Source of the DNA: Treponema vincentii F0403
GTDB taxonomy: Bacteria > Spirochaetota > Spirochaetia > Treponematales > Treponemataceae
Assembly (NCBI RefSeq): GCF_000412995.1
Contig: NZ_KE332512.1
Coordinates: 554,697-618,696, forward strand
DNA: 64,000 bases
Direction of reading: 5' to 3'
Under the pieces are notes generated by a model, which searched no databases, had not been told where the DNA came from, and saw only the letters and a list, made by a program, of their open reading frames with translations. Both the position numbers and the translations under genes were made by a program. Position 1 is the first letter of the stretch. Each line of letters opens with the position of its first letter. Shown in pieces: positions 43,219 through 53,226 of the stretch.

Positions 43219-44078
43219 TCTGCCGCCCCCTCGTTAGTCCCCGACATATCCAGTACAAATACATAATCAAGCCGGGAAAAATCGATAATCGGCTGTACCG
43301 TCAACTCAAGATAGGTTTCATAATCATGCACTCTAATACCGGTTACGACACCGATAGGGCTGTCTTTAGGGAACAAGTCATTTTCACCCGATGCAAGAAT
43401 TCTATCGCCGATGCTTATTTCGTCCTTAGCCCGTTTTTGTACATAGCGCATAATCAGCGGAAGGTCGGCCGTACCTTGACCGTTCACCAACCCCCGATGT
43501 TTTGTCGTTTGAACGGATGCGGCAACATAACATTGATAATCATATATTGGGATAATCATACTGCTATCCCTGCCGGTTTGTACTATTTTACCGACCAAGC
43601 CGACATTACTGCCCTGAAACGCCAGTACCGGCATATTTTTACGCACGCCGTGTTTTGCACCGCGGTTAATGATAATGCCGGAATAGAGATTATCGGGATC
43701 AAATCCGGAAATCTGCGCCGGAATATTCTTATAGGCAATCGTATCCGCAAAACCGAGAAGTTCTTTCAATTCTCTGTTTTCGCGGCGTATATCGGCATTG
43801 GAACGCTGTAAAAGCTCGTAGTCTTTTAGTTTTTCGCTGAGCTCCAGATACTTTGAACGCAGTTCCGCAAGTTCCCGCACTGCCGACACCGTATCCGTTA
43901 CGAATGCCGACACCGAATGCACTGCGTTCTCCGTCCCAGCGGCAACCGAAAAACCGACCGATTTAAAATCGATGATAAACCGGCCGCCGGAAAAGGTCAG
44001 TAAAACGGAAGATATGATGAGCAGAAATATCAGCAAAAAAACATCAAGCTTTATTCTAAATGAAAATTTTCTTTTCAT
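43215..44078 (-). CDS. mreC: Rod-shape protein MreC
   Basis: 287 aa. N-terminal membrane helix, a coiled coil (about 65-105: LRSKYLELSEKLKDYELLQR), then a beta-rich domain with INRGAKHGVRKNMPVL and VQTGRDSSMIIPI. Links MreB filaments to the wall-making enzymes in the periplasm. 4 bases from the mreB stop. Confidence 0.95.
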   Translation of the reverse strand: MKRKFSFRIKLDVFLLIFLLIISSVLLTFSGGRFIIDFKSVGFSVAAGTENAVHSVSAFVTDTVSAVRELAELRSKYLELSEKLKDYELLQRSNADIRRENRELKELLGFADTIAYKNIPAQISGFDPDNLYSGIIINRGAKHGVRKNMPVLAFQGSNVGLVGKIVQTGRDSSMIIPIYDYQCYVAASVQTTKHRGLVNGQGTADLPLIMRYVQKRAKDEISIGDRILASGENDLFPKDSPIGVVTGIRVHDYETYLELTVQPIIDFSRLDYVFVLDMSGTNEGAAE

Positions 44079-44082
44079 TGTA

Positions 44083-45117
44083 TTAGCGGTTTAAACTCTC
44101 GTACAAACTGCGGTTACCCGACATATCCTTATACACATCGTAGTATTTCCCGGCGCCGATCGCCACGCAGTCCATGGGGTTTTCGGCAAGGATAACCGGG
44201 ACGTGCGCTTCCTTAGAGATAAGTTTGGGCAAACCTTTCAGCAGAGACCCGCCCCCGGTCATTACGATGCCCCGCTCGACAATATCCGCCGCCAGTTCCG
44301 GAGGAGTTTGAGCGAGCGTTGTTTTTATCTCTTCGACAATCTGGGTAATGGGTTCGCGCAGCGCCTCGCGTACCTCCACCGAATCGATTTCGAGGCGGCG
44401 GGGGAGTCCGGTAATGGCGTCCGTTCCTTTAATTTCTACACGCTCCATATTCTTTTCGGGGAACGCATTACCGATTTCAATTTTAAGACGCTCGGCAGTT
44501 TGCTCGCCGATGATGAGGTTGTGCACGGAACGGATGTGCTTAATGATAGCCTGATCGAATTCGTCGCCGCCGACGCGGATTGCATTGGTAACAACCATGC
44601 CGAGCAGCGAAATAACCGACACTTCCGTTGTACCGCCGCCGATATCGCATACCATATTGCCGGCAGGTTCGGTAATCGGGATATTCGCGCCGATGGCCGC
44701 TGCAAGCGATTCTTCAAGCACTTCGACGCTGCCTGCCCCCGCTTTCAACGCGCTTTCGTGTACGGCGCTGCTTTCCACATCGGTAATACAGCTCGGTATT
44801 CCGATAACCATGCGCGGCTTAATAAGCCGGTGGCGCGGCAGAATTTTGGAAATAAAGTACCGGATCATTTTTTCAGTCGTATCTTTATCAGCTATAACAC
44901 CGTCTTTCAGCGGCCTGATAGCGATAATATTACCGGGCGTTCTCCACAGCATCCGTTTAGCCTCGGCGCCGACCGCCACTACCGATTTTGTCCCGCGCTC
45001 CACAGCGACAACCGAAGGTTCATTAACGACAATCCCCTTCCCTTTTATATAGATAATAGTATTACAGGTTCCTAAATCGATGCCTATATCGGCAGAAAAT
45101 CTTTTAAAAAAGCCCAT
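44083..45117 (-). CDS. mreB: Actin-like cell-shape protein MreB
   Basis: 344 aa. Actin-fold phosphate loops [14 protein letters not shown] and [16 protein letters not shown], adenosine motif [16 protein letters not shown]. Forms membrane filaments that steer RodA/PBP2. First gene of the leftward elongasome operon. Three hairpins stand in the 165 bp upstream of it. Confidence 0.97.
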   Translation of the reverse strand: MGFFKRFSADIGIDLGTCNTIIYIKGKGIVVNEPSVVAVERGTKSVVAVGAEAKRMLWRTPGNIIAIRPLKDGVIADKDTTEKMIRYFISKILPRHRLIKPRMVIGIPSCITDVESSAVHESALKAGAGSVEVLEESLAAAIGANIPITEPAGNMVCDIGGGTTEVSVISLLGMVVTNAIRVGGDEFDQAIIKHIRSVHNLIIGEQTAERLKIEIGNAFPEKNMERVEIKGTDAITGLPRRLEIDSVEVREALREPITQIVEEIKTTLAQTPPELAADIVERGIVMTGGGSLLKGLPKLISKEAHVPVILAENPMDCVAIGAGKYYDVYKDMSGNRSLYESLNR

Positions 45118-45141
45118 ACCCCGAACGTTCCTCCTATTGTG

Positions 45142-45279
45142 AACCTCTAAAAACTTCAGTTTTTAGAGGTTTTCCTTAGATTTAGCCGCGATGTTTAAAA
45201 TTAAGTCATTATTGTATAAAGACTTAATTTTAAACTCGTCGGGCATCTCTAAAATCTAACCAAGTTTTTAGAGATGCCC
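45142..45279. repeat. Three tandem palindromes upstream of mreB (family B copies 4 and 5)
   Basis: AACCTCTAAAAA-cttcag-TTTTTAGAGGTT (45142-45171), GTTTAAAATTAAGTC/GACTTAATTTTAAAC (45193-45235, 15-bp perfect), and GGGCATCTCTAAAA...TTTTTAGAGATGCCC (45241-45279). The first, with about 40 bases after it, recurs nearly identically at 62642. They fill the space between mreB and the TPR gene end, so mreB transcription starts among them or upstream. Confidence 0.75.
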
Positions 45280-45282
45280 ATG

Positions 45283-46218
45283 CTATTTTATATTTAATTT
45301 TGCACGCGTTTCCGCATGTATGGGATTCAGCCGTATTGCAGAGCGCCATTCATACCGCGCTTTTATCATATCCCCTTGCATTTCATATATCAGACCCAGA
45401 CCGTAATGCGCATCTGCAGAATTGACATCTTTTTCGAGCACGGTGTTAAACTGCTCCAGCGCCTCTTCCGGCTTGTTCTCCTCCAAAAAGAGAAGCCCAA
45501 GCTGATTCCGGCACCGTACCTCCAGCACGGCATCGCCGGTTTTTTTTATCGTTTCAAAAAGATAGAGTTTTGCATTTTGTATATCGCCCTTCTTTTTATA
45601 ATTTTCCGCCACGGCATACAGCACAAAATCCGAAGGATTCACCGCAAGCGCTTGCGTAAACGCCTCTATCGCCTTATCGGTATCGCCTAATAAAGAAGCC
45701 GCCATACCGCGGAATTCGGATAAATCGCTTGCATCGATACCGCCGGTATAGGCCTCATCCAAATACTTGACGGCAAGATCTGCGTAGTAATACCCCTGTT
45801 GGTAATAGGCCTTACCGAGCACATAAGCGATTTTAGGAATATCTTTATCTTTCGTCAGATAAAGAGCCCTGCGTAAATGCACGATGGCTGCAGTAAGATA
45901 GTCGGCGCCGATGGATAAGTCGGTTTGTTCGGCAAAAAGATAGTAGGCTGCAAACCCGTGCAGTGCAAGCGCAGTTCCGTCCATCGGCCGCTTTTCTAAG
46001 ATTTGCGCGGTCTTTGCATACACTTCCGCATAATCGTTATGTTCCCAATCGGTATACACTGTGTTCATCGAAGGTACACGGAAATAACGCGACCGATAAA
46101 TGCCGAGAAAAAATACCGCACCGGCAACAATGAAGGCAATGCACAAAAAAAGAAGCACATACCGTACGATATGCGATTTGGAAGAATACTGTGTGCTGCC
46201 GTGCTGCCTCGATTTCAT
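45283..46218 (-). CDS. TPR-repeat membrane-anchored protein
   Basis: 311 aa. A basic N-terminus, one membrane helix (YVLLFLCIAFIVAGAVFFLG), then at least five TPR units, for example DKAIEAFTQALAVNPSDF and PEEALEQFNTVLEKDVNS. Probably a scaffold facing the periplasm. Comes before mreB in the leftward direction, as in T. pallidum, but separated from it by three palindromes. Precise role unknown. Confidence 0.85.
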   Translation of the reverse strand: MKSRQHGSTQYSSKSHIVRYVLLFLCIAFIVAGAVFFLGIYRSRYFRVPSMNTVYTDWEHNDYAEVYAKTAQILEKRPMDGTALALHGFAAYYLFAEQTDLSIGADYLTAAIVHLRRALYLTKDKDIPKIAYVLGKAYYQQGYYYADLAVKYLDEAYTGGIDASDLSEFRGMAASLLGDTDKAIEAFTQALAVNPSDFVLYAVAENYKKKGDIQNAKLYLFETIKKTGDAVLEVRCRNQLGLLFLEENKPEEALEQFNTVLEKDVNSADAHYGLGLIYEMQGDMIKARYEWRSAIRLNPIHAETRAKLNIK

Positions 46219-46254
46219 AGGTTCTTAATTACTATCCTTCTATAAAAATAAAAA

Positions 46255-46594
46255 TAGAGAGCCGTAAGCCGGATTCTGTCTGCGAACAGGGTAACCATCT
46301 ATCTTATTGCTGCATTGCTGCAGAAATTTCCGCAATCAACCCGTAAATAGAGGATCGGATATCCTTTACTATTCAATTTTGCTCCTGATGAGGCTTGCAC
46401 TGCCGCCCCGTTACCGGAAGCGCGGTGGGCTCTTACCCCGCCTTTTCACCCTTACCGTTTTACCGGCGGTTTATTTTCTGTTGCGCTGTCTGTCGCCTGC
46501 ATTTTACAACACAAGCGCCCGGCCGTTAGCCGGCATCATCTCCGAAGGAGTCCGGACTTTCCTCCGTATACACGGCGGTTACCGGCTCTCTATC
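46255..46594 (-). ncRNA. rnpB: RNase P RNA
   Basis: Conserved bacterial type A blocks appear in order on the minus strand: GAGGAAAGTCCGGACTCC near the 5' end (P4 strand), GGGTAAGAGCCCACCG in the middle, and ACAGAATCCGGCTTA at the 3' end. The outer stem AGAGAGCCG pairs with CGGCTCTCT. The 3' stem is followed by TATTTTTATTTTTAT, a terminator. RNase P RNA is the catalytic part that trims tRNA 5' ends. It starts 10 bases after the zinc-ribbon gene ends, so it may be cut from a longer transcript or use a promoter inside that gene. Confidence 0.96.
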
Positions 46595-46604
46595 TTAACG
46601 CTTC

Positions 46605-47423
46605 TTAATCCTCGCCGCTTTCGGATTCATCATAATCGGACGAATCGTCCAAGTCGGCTAAGCTGCCCATATCCATATCGTCAAAAATCATATCTTCAGC
46701 AGAGTCCTGCCCGCTTTCCTGATAATACAGAATTCTACTGCAATAGGGGCAGTACATGATATTTTTTCCTTCCCGTACTTCAATAGCAAATTGAGCCGAT
46801 AGGATCATGTGGCAGCCCATACAGACATTACCTTGAACGGGAACAATACCGATGCCCTGTTTATTTTTGATAATACGATCGAATTTAAACAACGTATCGC
46901 TATCCAGATCGGGAGCAATCCGCTGTTCCCCTTCGGCGAGTTCGGCGAGTTCAGCTTTCTTTTCGGCAATTTCCTTTTCGATCATTGCCTTCCGTTCATC
47001 AAGCTCCTGCTCTTGCTGCTTAATCAGCGCCTCTTCGTTTTTAATTTCCTCGTCAAGCCGTTTGTGATTCGCTTCGTTTTTCAGGATTTCCTTCCGCAAT
47101 TCCGCTTCTTTTTTGGTTGACTCCTGAATTTCCCGATCGAGGGCATCGTATTCCCGCTGCGTCGTAATGCCGTCCATACCTTTTTCGGCACGTTCGCGCT
47201 TCTGTTCGGTTTCAAACAACTCCGCTTTCAATGTACCGATTGTTTGCCGTATCGCTTCATCATCGGTATTCTTCTTAATATAATTGGTTTTATACCGCGC
47301 CAACAATTCTTCCTGTTTTACCAACAGTTGCGGCGCCTCTAAAATTTCAGTATCAAGCTGATTCTTCCGTGCAAGAATATCCTGCAATTCACGCAGTTTA
47401 TCAAAAATCTCCGCTGTAACCAT
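46605..47423 (-). CDS. Coiled-coil zinc-ribbon protein (DUF164/C4 type)
   Basis: 272 aa. Residues about 30-175 form a long coiled coil, followed by a C4 zinc ribbon (VCMGCHMIL, then MYCPYCSRILYY) and an acidic tail (DDMDMGSLADLDDSSDYDE). The family is found next to rpoD/dnaG in many bacteria; a link to nucleic-acid binding or flagellar/RNA roles has been suggested but is not settled. 14 bases after rpoD. Confidence 0.88.
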   Translation of the reverse strand: MVTAEIFDKLRELQDILARKNQLDTEILEAPQLLVKQEELLARYKTNYIKKNTDDEAIRQTIGTLKAELFETEQKRERAEKGMDGITTQREYDALDREIQESTKKEAELRKEILKNEANHKRLDEEIKNEEALIKQQEQELDERKAMIEKEIAEKKAELAELAEGEQRIAPDLDSDTLFKFDRIIKNKQGIGIVPVQGNVCMGCHMILSAQFAIEVREGKNIMYCPYCSRILYYQESGQDSAEDMIFDDMDMGSLADLDDSSDYDESESGED

Positions 47424-47437
47424 CGTCTCTCACTCCC

Positions 47438-49261
47438 CTATGTATCCAAATAATCTTTTAATTTGGTGCTTTGTTTAGGATGCCGTAGTCTGCGCAATGC
47501 TTTCGCCTCAATTTGGCGAATGCGCTCACGCGTTACATTAAAATATAAGCCGACCTCTTCCAAGGTCAACGCATACCCTTCATCCAATCCGAACCGCATC
47601 TTGAGTACTTCCTGTTCTCGCAACGGCAGACACGACAATACACTGCGCAGCTGTTCCTGCAAAAGAATATACTCGGTCAAATTCGACGGATTTTCGACAT
47701 CCTTATCTTCGATAAAGTCGCCGAGCGAAGAATCTTCTTCTTCTCCGATCGGAGTTTCAAGCGAAATAGGTTCACGAGCCACGTTTTTTACCTGTTTAAC
47801 CCGCTCGACATTCCATCCGAGCTGTACGGCAATCTCTTCATCGGTAGGCTCCCTGCCGAACTTCTGCATCAGCTGCCGCGATTCGCGGGTAACCTTGTTA
47901 ATCTGCTCGATCATGTGCACCGGCACGCGGATTGTCCGTGCTTGGTCGGAGATGGAACGCGTTATCGCTTGCCGTATCCACCACGTTGCATACGTTGAAA
48001 ATTTATACCCCTTGCGGTATTCAAATTTTTCGACAGCCTTTATTAAGCCGATATTGCCTTCCTGAACCAAATCGAAAAAGTGCAATCCCCTATTGGTATA
48101 CGTCTTTGCAATCGACACAACCAGACGCAAATTGGCATTAATAAGCTTATCTTTTGCTTTTTTCAGCATCGCATGGCCGTGACGAATTTCCTTTGCAAGC
48201 GCGATAATATCTTCGGTCGGCGCTTCAAAGTCATATTCAATCTTCCGTACTTTGCGGATTAGTGTTTGAATATGCGTATAAATGTCGCGGATGTCATTTG
48301 CCGTCATACCAAGCTCTTGTTCCAGCTTCTGTCGCTCACGGGGAATAGCGAGCCGTTTTCCAAGCTTCCGTAAATCGGAATACGCCCGTACGCCGAGCTG
48401 CCGCTGTTTCTTTTCGCGCCGGCGGCGGTATTCCCGTATCTTTCGTGCCGCCTCTAAAAAATGGTCGGAAATTTTCTCGATTTCTTCGGTTTGAAATTCA
48501 ATCTTTTGTAAATAATTGAGAATCTTCTTCCGTGTTTTTTGTAAGTCTTCATCATCCAAAAAGCTGGCAAGCGTTTCTTTATCGTACAGCTTCTTTTTTA
48601 AGAGGATATAGGCCTTTATATCAGGATAAATAGGTTTTAATTGTTCGCCGTACGATTGGCGAAGCCGTTTCTTTTCGGCATCCTCGTAACTCAACTCTTT
48701 CCGGGGTTTATTGCTTTCGGAAGAACTGATTTTGGCAAAAGCTTTTTGAGCGATCATTTGAACTTCGGAAATCAATACCCCCGAGTTTTTTATCGCATTT
48801 TTGATGATATTTTCTCCATCTTCCATTGCTTTGGACAAAATAACTTCCTGTTCGGCTGTCAGCAAGTTTTCCTTACCGATATCGCGCAAATAGAGTTTAA
48901 TAGGATCGTCAACGATTGCTTCCCTATCGTTATTCAAAAGCTTCTTATGGGTATCTTCAGGTTTGGAAAATTCAGGTTCGTTGCCCGATTCAAGCTCTGC
49001 TTCTTCAAAGAGCTGTTCTTCGGCCTCAAGCTCTACTTCATCAAGCTCATCGGTAAATACATCATCGTTTTCCTCAACGGCATCATCGATTACTTGAATC
49101 TGCTCTTGTTCGAGTAAATCAAGAATCTCATCCATCACGGTCTCGGACGAAGTCATTTTTTCAGGCAATAAATCGGAGAGTTCGTCCCACGTCAAAGTTT
49201 TATGTTCCTTTGCATGGGCAATTAACTTTATAATAATAGGATCTTCAGAGATATCTATCAT
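47438..49261 (-). CDS. rpoD: Housekeeping sigma factor RpoD
   Basis: 607 aa. Region 1.1 at the N-terminus, an acidic stretch, then region 2 ([45 protein letters not shown]) and region 2.4 ([21 protein letters not shown]). Region 4.2 is [26 protein letters not shown]. Directs RNA polymerase to -35/-10 promoters like those noted here. dnaG ends one base before its start, a classic macromolecular-synthesis pair. Confidence 0.98.
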   Translation of the reverse strand: MIDISEDPIIIKLIAHAKEHKTLTWDELSDLLPEKMTSSETVMDEILDLLEQEQIQVIDDAVEENDDVFTDELDEVELEAEEQLFEEAELESGNEPEFSKPEDTHKKLLNNDREAIVDDPIKLYLRDIGKENLLTAEQEVILSKAMEDGENIIKNAIKNSGVLISEVQMIAQKAFAKISSSESNKPRKELSYEDAEKKRLRQSYGEQLKPIYPDIKAYILLKKKLYDKETLASFLDDEDLQKTRKKILNYLQKIEFQTEEIEKISDHFLEAARKIREYRRRREKKQRQLGVRAYSDLRKLGKRLAIPRERQKLEQELGMTANDIRDIYTHIQTLIRKVRKIEYDFEAPTEDIIALAKEIRHGHAMLKKAKDKLINANLRLVVSIAKTYTNRGLHFFDLVQEGNIGLIKAVEKFEYRKGYKFSTYATWWIRQAITRSISDQARTIRVPVHMIEQINKVTRESRQLMQKFGREPTDEEIAVQLGWNVERVKQVKNVAREPISLETPIGEEEDSSLGDFIEDKDVENPSNLTEYILLQEQLRSVLSCLPLREQEVLKMRFGLDEGYALTLEEVGLYFNVTRERIRQIEAKALRRLRHPKQSTKLKDYLDT

Positions 49262-51049
49262 CTACGTTGTTTCCTTTAATTCCGCAAGCATTCTATCGAT
49301 ATGCAGCTTCTCACTCAGCAAATCATTAGTATGCCGAATTTCATCAATATCACCGCTTTCGCGTACTGCTTGCAATTTACGGATTATGAGTTCCTTTTGC
49401 CGCTGTAAAGCATTTTGTTTAATATAGTAGATACCGTCATGTACCAGTTTATCGGGATTTTCTGCAAATTCACCTTTAATAATTGCACTGCTTACGGCAT
49501 TCTTCAAAGTTTCGGAAGGACAATGCGCTAATAAGCTGTCATACGTATTTGCATCGGCACGATAACATTCTTCTAATACAATAAACAAATCCTTCGCAGC
49601 AGGATCCTCAAAATCATCGGAAGTCAACTCTGCCCGCATTTTTTTAAATAGATAAGGATTTGCAGCTGCTGCAAGCACAATCCTCAGCTCCGCGGTCATC
49701 TTAAGCGCAGTGCGCTTTTGTGTTTCACTTTTTCGTGTAGGCGGTACCCGTTCTTGTCTTTGGTCATACTGTATATAATCAGTAAATAACGCTTTTGAGC
49801 TTATACCCAAGTCCGCCGAAAACTTATGTATTGTTGACTCTTTTTGAATATCGGATTCCAATACCTCAATATAAGGGAATAGAAAAGCTGCAGCCTGAGC
49901 CTTTCCTTCGGGACTCACCACATCAAACCGCCCAACGGCAATTTGAATAAGATAATCACTGTCTAAAATAGCATGTTTTACCAGTTCCGTCAAGCTTTCG
50001 GCACCCTTACGCACCAGTATCTCGGCGGGATCCTTCCCTTCCTTGATCATCAGAACCCGTACCTGTAAATGTCCGGCGCGGCAGAGCTTTATCGCCTTGT
50101 ACGTCGCCTGTTGACCGGCAAAGTCGGAATCAAAAGAAAGAATGATGGTGTCGGCAAAGGATTGAATAAGCCTTACCTGTTCTTCCGTTAGAGCGGTTCC
50201 CAAGGGAGCAACGGCATTGGTGATGCCCGCTTGATGAAAGGCGATAACATCCATATAGCCTTCGCAAAAGATGACCGCTTTTTCTTTTCTGATCTGCGCA
50301 AGCGCCTGAGAAAATGCAAAAAGCGTCTCACCTTTTTTATACTGCGGCAAATCCCCCGTGTTCAGGTATTTCGGTCCTTCACCTTCCAAAATCCGGCCGC
50401 CGAAAGCAACCGGTTGTCCGTGCCGGTTGCAGATGGGGAACATAATTCTATTAGAAAAAAAAGAAACTTCGGGATGCTTTTTGGAAAAAAGTCCCGACTT
50501 TGCTAAAAATTCTGCGGAATACCCCTTTGTCTGCAAAAACTTAAAAAGCCAGCGGCGGTCAGCCGGCGCATAGCCGAGATTAAACTGTTCTATCATTTCG
50601 GCGCTTACGCCTCTTCCCGCCAAATACCGCAGCGCAGCTGCACCTTCGGGAACGTGAAGCAAAAAATAATGAAAGGTACCGCTCACTCTTTTATATAATT
50701 CAAGCAGCGTCTCTTTAATTGAATCTTCCGGCGCGGGACTGTAACTTCCTTCGGCATAAACCACGGGAATACCGGCGCGTTTTGCAAGCGCTTCCACCGC
50801 TTCGGTAAAAGAGAGTTTTTCCATCTCCATAAGGAATTTGACGGTAGACCCGCCCGCGCCGCATCCGAAGCAGTAATACATTTTCTTATCCGGAATAACG
50901 TGAAAAGAAGGCGTTTTTTCGTTATGAAATGGGCAACACCCCCACCAATCGTGCCCGCGCTTTTCCAAATGGGTGTAGTTTTCGACAAGCGACACTAGAT
51001 CGGTATGGTTGTTTACCGCATCGATTGTTTCAGTCGTAATTTTTGCCAT
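49262..51049 (-). CDS. dnaG: DNA primase DnaG
   Basis: 595 aa. N-terminal zinc ribbon (CCPFHNEKTPSFHV, then YYCFGCGAGG), primase core, and TOPRIM with CEGYMDVIAFHQAG and ILSFDSDFAGQQA. A helical C-terminal domain for the replicative helicase. Makes RNA primers for replication. Starts 5 bases after mltG. Confidence 0.98.
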   Translation of the reverse strand: MAKITTETIDAVNNHTDLVSLVENYTHLEKRGHDWWGCCPFHNEKTPSFHVIPDKKMYYCFGCGAGGSTVKFLMEMEKLSFTEAVEALAKRAGIPVVYAEGSYSPAPEDSIKETLLELYKRVSGTFHYFLLHVPEGAAALRYLAGRGVSAEMIEQFNLGYAPADRRWLFKFLQTKGYSAEFLAKSGLFSKKHPEVSFFSNRIMFPICNRHGQPVAFGGRILEGEGPKYLNTGDLPQYKKGETLFAFSQALAQIRKEKAVIFCEGYMDVIAFHQAGITNAVAPLGTALTEEQVRLIQSFADTIILSFDSDFAGQQATYKAIKLCRAGHLQVRVLMIKEGKDPAEILVRKGAESLTELVKHAILDSDYLIQIAVGRFDVVSPEGKAQAAAFLFPYIEVLESDIQKESTIHKFSADLGISSKALFTDYIQYDQRQERVPPTRKSETQKRTALKMTAELRIVLAAAANPYLFKKMRAELTSDDFEDPAAKDLFIVLEECYRADANTYDSLLAHCPSETLKNAVSSAIIKGEFAENPDKLVHDGIYYIKQNALQRQKELIIRKLQAVRESGDIDEIRHTNDLLSEKLHIDRMLAELKETT

Positions 51050-51054
51050 CGCGG

Positions 51055-52071
51055 TCAGCGCCCTGCAGCCCGTTTTAAAATAATGGCGCCCGCTCTTGCG
51101 TGTTCCGTTAAATTCCTTGTAAATACATGCGTGCCCGTTTCAGCATCTTCCAAACGGAAATAAAGATAGTCGCTTTTTTCGGGATTACAGGCGGCATATA
51201 AAGCCGTCATTCCGGGGTTTGAAATCGGCCCGGGAGGAAGCCCCCTCCATTTATATGTATTATACGGATGATCGATTTCCAAATCTTTATTCAGCAAGCG
51301 TTCGGAATGCGGTTTATGCTGTACTTCCGTAAGAATATATTCGACGGTAGCGCACGATTGCAGTCCCATCCCGATTTGTAAGCGGTTTGAAAAGACGCCG
51401 GCTATTTTTGCCGCCTCTTCCGGCACGCGGTATTCCCGCTCGATAATACTTGCTAAAATAACCGCCTCATAACGCTGTACGGGATCGGTAGGGAAATGAG
51501 GGATGGCAGCGGTTTTACTAAAAAAATTGTCCAGCATTGTCGTTACAACCCGCTCTGCCGTTTCATCGTATGCGAAAAAATAGGTATCGGGAAATAAGAA
51601 GCCTTCGGCGGAATCGCCGAGAATTCCGTAAGATTGCAGCAAAGCTTCGTTTTCTGCTGCGGCGAGGAAATCACCAGCAACAACAACATGCCGGTCTTCA
51701 AGGATTGCTGCCGTTTTTGAGAGTGTCAGTCCCTCCGGTACGGTAACCTTGATCAATTCTTGTTTCCCTGCCTGTAAATAGGTGCAGAGCGTGGGCACCG
51801 ACCAAGCGGGAGAAAGTTTATATGTCCCAGCTTTAATTGATTTATTAGAAAAACGAAAGTATAGATATGTCGGATACTCAAACCGGATAAGTCCGGCTGC
51901 TTTTAAATCGGCAGCGATTGACCGTGAAGAAGTACCTCGTTTAATAGTAAAAAGTTGTTCTGCAGGGTTTGCATCAAAAGAAGCAGGTGTATAAATAACG
52001 GCAGCCCCTGCTGCAATCAGGAGAAGACATACCGATAAAAGCATTATTAAACAAAAGCGTTTTTTTTTCAT
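51055..52071 (-). CDS. mltG: Endolytic murein transglycosylase MltG
   Basis: 338 aa. N-terminal helix (LIMLLSVCLLLIAAGAAVIY), a LysM-like part, and the YceG catalytic domain with ASIIEREYRVPEEAAKIAGVFSNRL (catalytic Glu) and NTYKWRGLPPGPISNPG. Cuts new glycan strands at the inner membrane. Starts 5 bases after the 59-aa ORF. Confidence 0.95.
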   Translation of the reverse strand: MKKKRFCLIMLLSVCLLLIAAGAAVIYTPASFDANPAEQLFTIKRGTSSRSIAADLKAAGLIRFEYPTYLYFRFSNKSIKAGTYKLSPAWSVPTLCTYLQAGKQELIKVTVPEGLTLSKTAAILEDRHVVVAGDFLAAAENEALLQSYGILGDSAEGFLFPDTYFFAYDETAERVVTTMLDNFFSKTAAIPHFPTDPVQRYEAVILASIIEREYRVPEEAAKIAGVFSNRLQIGMGLQSCATVEYILTEVQHKPHSERLLNKDLEIDHPYNTYKWRGLPPGPISNPGMTALYAACNPEKSDYLYFRLEDAETGTHVFTRNLTEHARAGAIILKRAAGR

Positions 52072-52076
52072 ATACG

Positions 52077-52256
52077 TTACCGGCCGCTATAGAGCTGTTC
52101 TGCTTCGCCGATAGTAAGATTTCTATAAATATACTTTTCAGCAAAAGCATTGAATGAATAAAGCTCATCAGGCAATGGAAGATTCTGTCTAAAAAACGAA
52201 GCAAGCGCTCTGAGTTCGGAATCGGTAAATCGGTAAATAGGTAGTTCCTCGTTCAT
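52077..52256 (-). CDS. 59-aa conserved-looking small protein
   Basis: ATG at 52256 overlaps the stop of the metallo-hydrolase gene (ATGA) and the stop is 5 bases before the mltG start. The sequence (NEELPIYRFTDSELRALAS, then LPLPDELYSFNAFAEKYIY and LTIGEAEQLY) is acidic and well mixed, not a low-complexity artefact. Its fit in a tight operon with 4-5 bp junctions supports a real gene. Function unknown; no membrane or metal motif. Confidence 0.75.
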   Translation of the reverse strand: MNEELPIYRFTDSELRALASFFRQNLPLPDELYSFNAFAEKYIYRNLTIGEAEQLYSGR

Positions 52257-53218
52257 AAGTATAAATCAATTCCTTCAACAGCGCTGAATATTTCGAGCTT
52301 ATCGGCGCCGACATAATCGCAGTAATGCTGAGCACTCGATTGTATCGAAAGGATTTTTTTATCGTTATACGTCGGCTCATGATGGAAAAGTGCTAATTTT
52401 TTAATACCCCACGAAGTTGCAAAATCAATAGCAAGAGAGAACGTTGAATGCCCCCAACCTATTTTTTCGATAGAATCGGTCATGGTGTACTGCGCGTCGA
52501 TAATCAGCAGTTCCACATCACTATAAAATGCGATATTGGCATCATTTTTTTCAAAATCTTGGGGGCGAAGTTCCGTATCGGTAGAAAAGATTATTTTTTT
52601 TTGATTATCGAAAATTGAATAGGCTACACAGCCGCCCGGATGACGCACCCGATGCCACCCTATCTTGGTATTGCCGATATGAATATACGGTTCATCCGGT
52701 GCAATGCAACGGAATTCAAACTTTGCAGTAAAGCCGCCTTTTCCGAACATCGTAATCGGGAAATACGGCCATTTCATCTGCTCTTCCAAAAACTCCCGCA
52801 TTTTAGGGCGGGTACTGTACACGATAACAGTATTACGCGAATCATACGCAGGGCCGAAAAACGGAAGTCCCTGAACATGATCCCAATGGAAATGGGAAAA
52901 AAAGAGATGATAGGTTTGCGGCCGGTCAAAATAGTCAAACCGGTTTTGTAAATTAATTCCTAATTCGCGGATACCGGTACCCGCATCAAAAATAATGTGG
53001 TTTCCCTCTTCGGTTTCTACCTCTACGCAGGTAGTATTTCCGCCGATAGTACCGAAAAGCCATGGAGGTAATGAGGCGATAAAGCGTTCCCGTGCATCTT
53101 GATCGGTAATATCTTTTTCGGTTATCCGTTGAACGACGGCAGAAATTTTCGCTTGAATTTGCGCTGCGCTCAGCGGAGTTGCAATCGAACCGCGAACGCC
53201 CCAAAAATGTACCCGCAT
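52253..53218 (-). CDS. Metallo-beta-lactamase-fold hydrolase
   Basis: 321 aa. The metal-binding motif is FSHFHWDHVQGL; further ligands are HRVRHPGG and FSTDTELRP; IFDAGTGIRELG is also typical. This form, with HFWGVRGSI at the N-terminus, is like small-molecule or cyclic-nucleotide phosphodiesterase relatives (PhnP/RNase Z-like fold). Substrate unknown. Downstream of the cysteine-cluster protein and coupled to the 59-aa ORF. Confidence 0.87.
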   Translation of the reverse strand: MRVHFWGVRGSIATPLSAAQIQAKISAVVQRITEKDITDQDARERFIASLPPWLFGTIGGNTTCVEVETEEGNHIIFDAGTGIRELGINLQNRFDYFDRPQTYHLFFSHFHWDHVQGLPFFGPAYDSRNTVIVYSTRPKMREFLEEQMKWPYFPITMFGKGGFTAKFEFRCIAPDEPYIHIGNTKIGWHRVRHPGGCVAYSIFDNQKKIIFSTDTELRPQDFEKNDANIAFYSDVELLIIDAQYTMTDSIEKIGWGHSTFSLAIDFATSWGIKKLALFHHEPTYNDKKILSIQSSAQHYCDYVGADKLEIFSAVEGIDLYL

Positions 53219-53226
53219 ACACTCCT

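Noticed and set aside
44203-45075. 290-aa rightward frame opposite mreB
   Set aside because: Antisense shadow; mreB is certain and complete.
46307-46759. 150-aa rightward frame at 46.3-46.8 kb
   Set aside because: Mostly the complement of the RNase P RNA, whose conserved blocks are clear.
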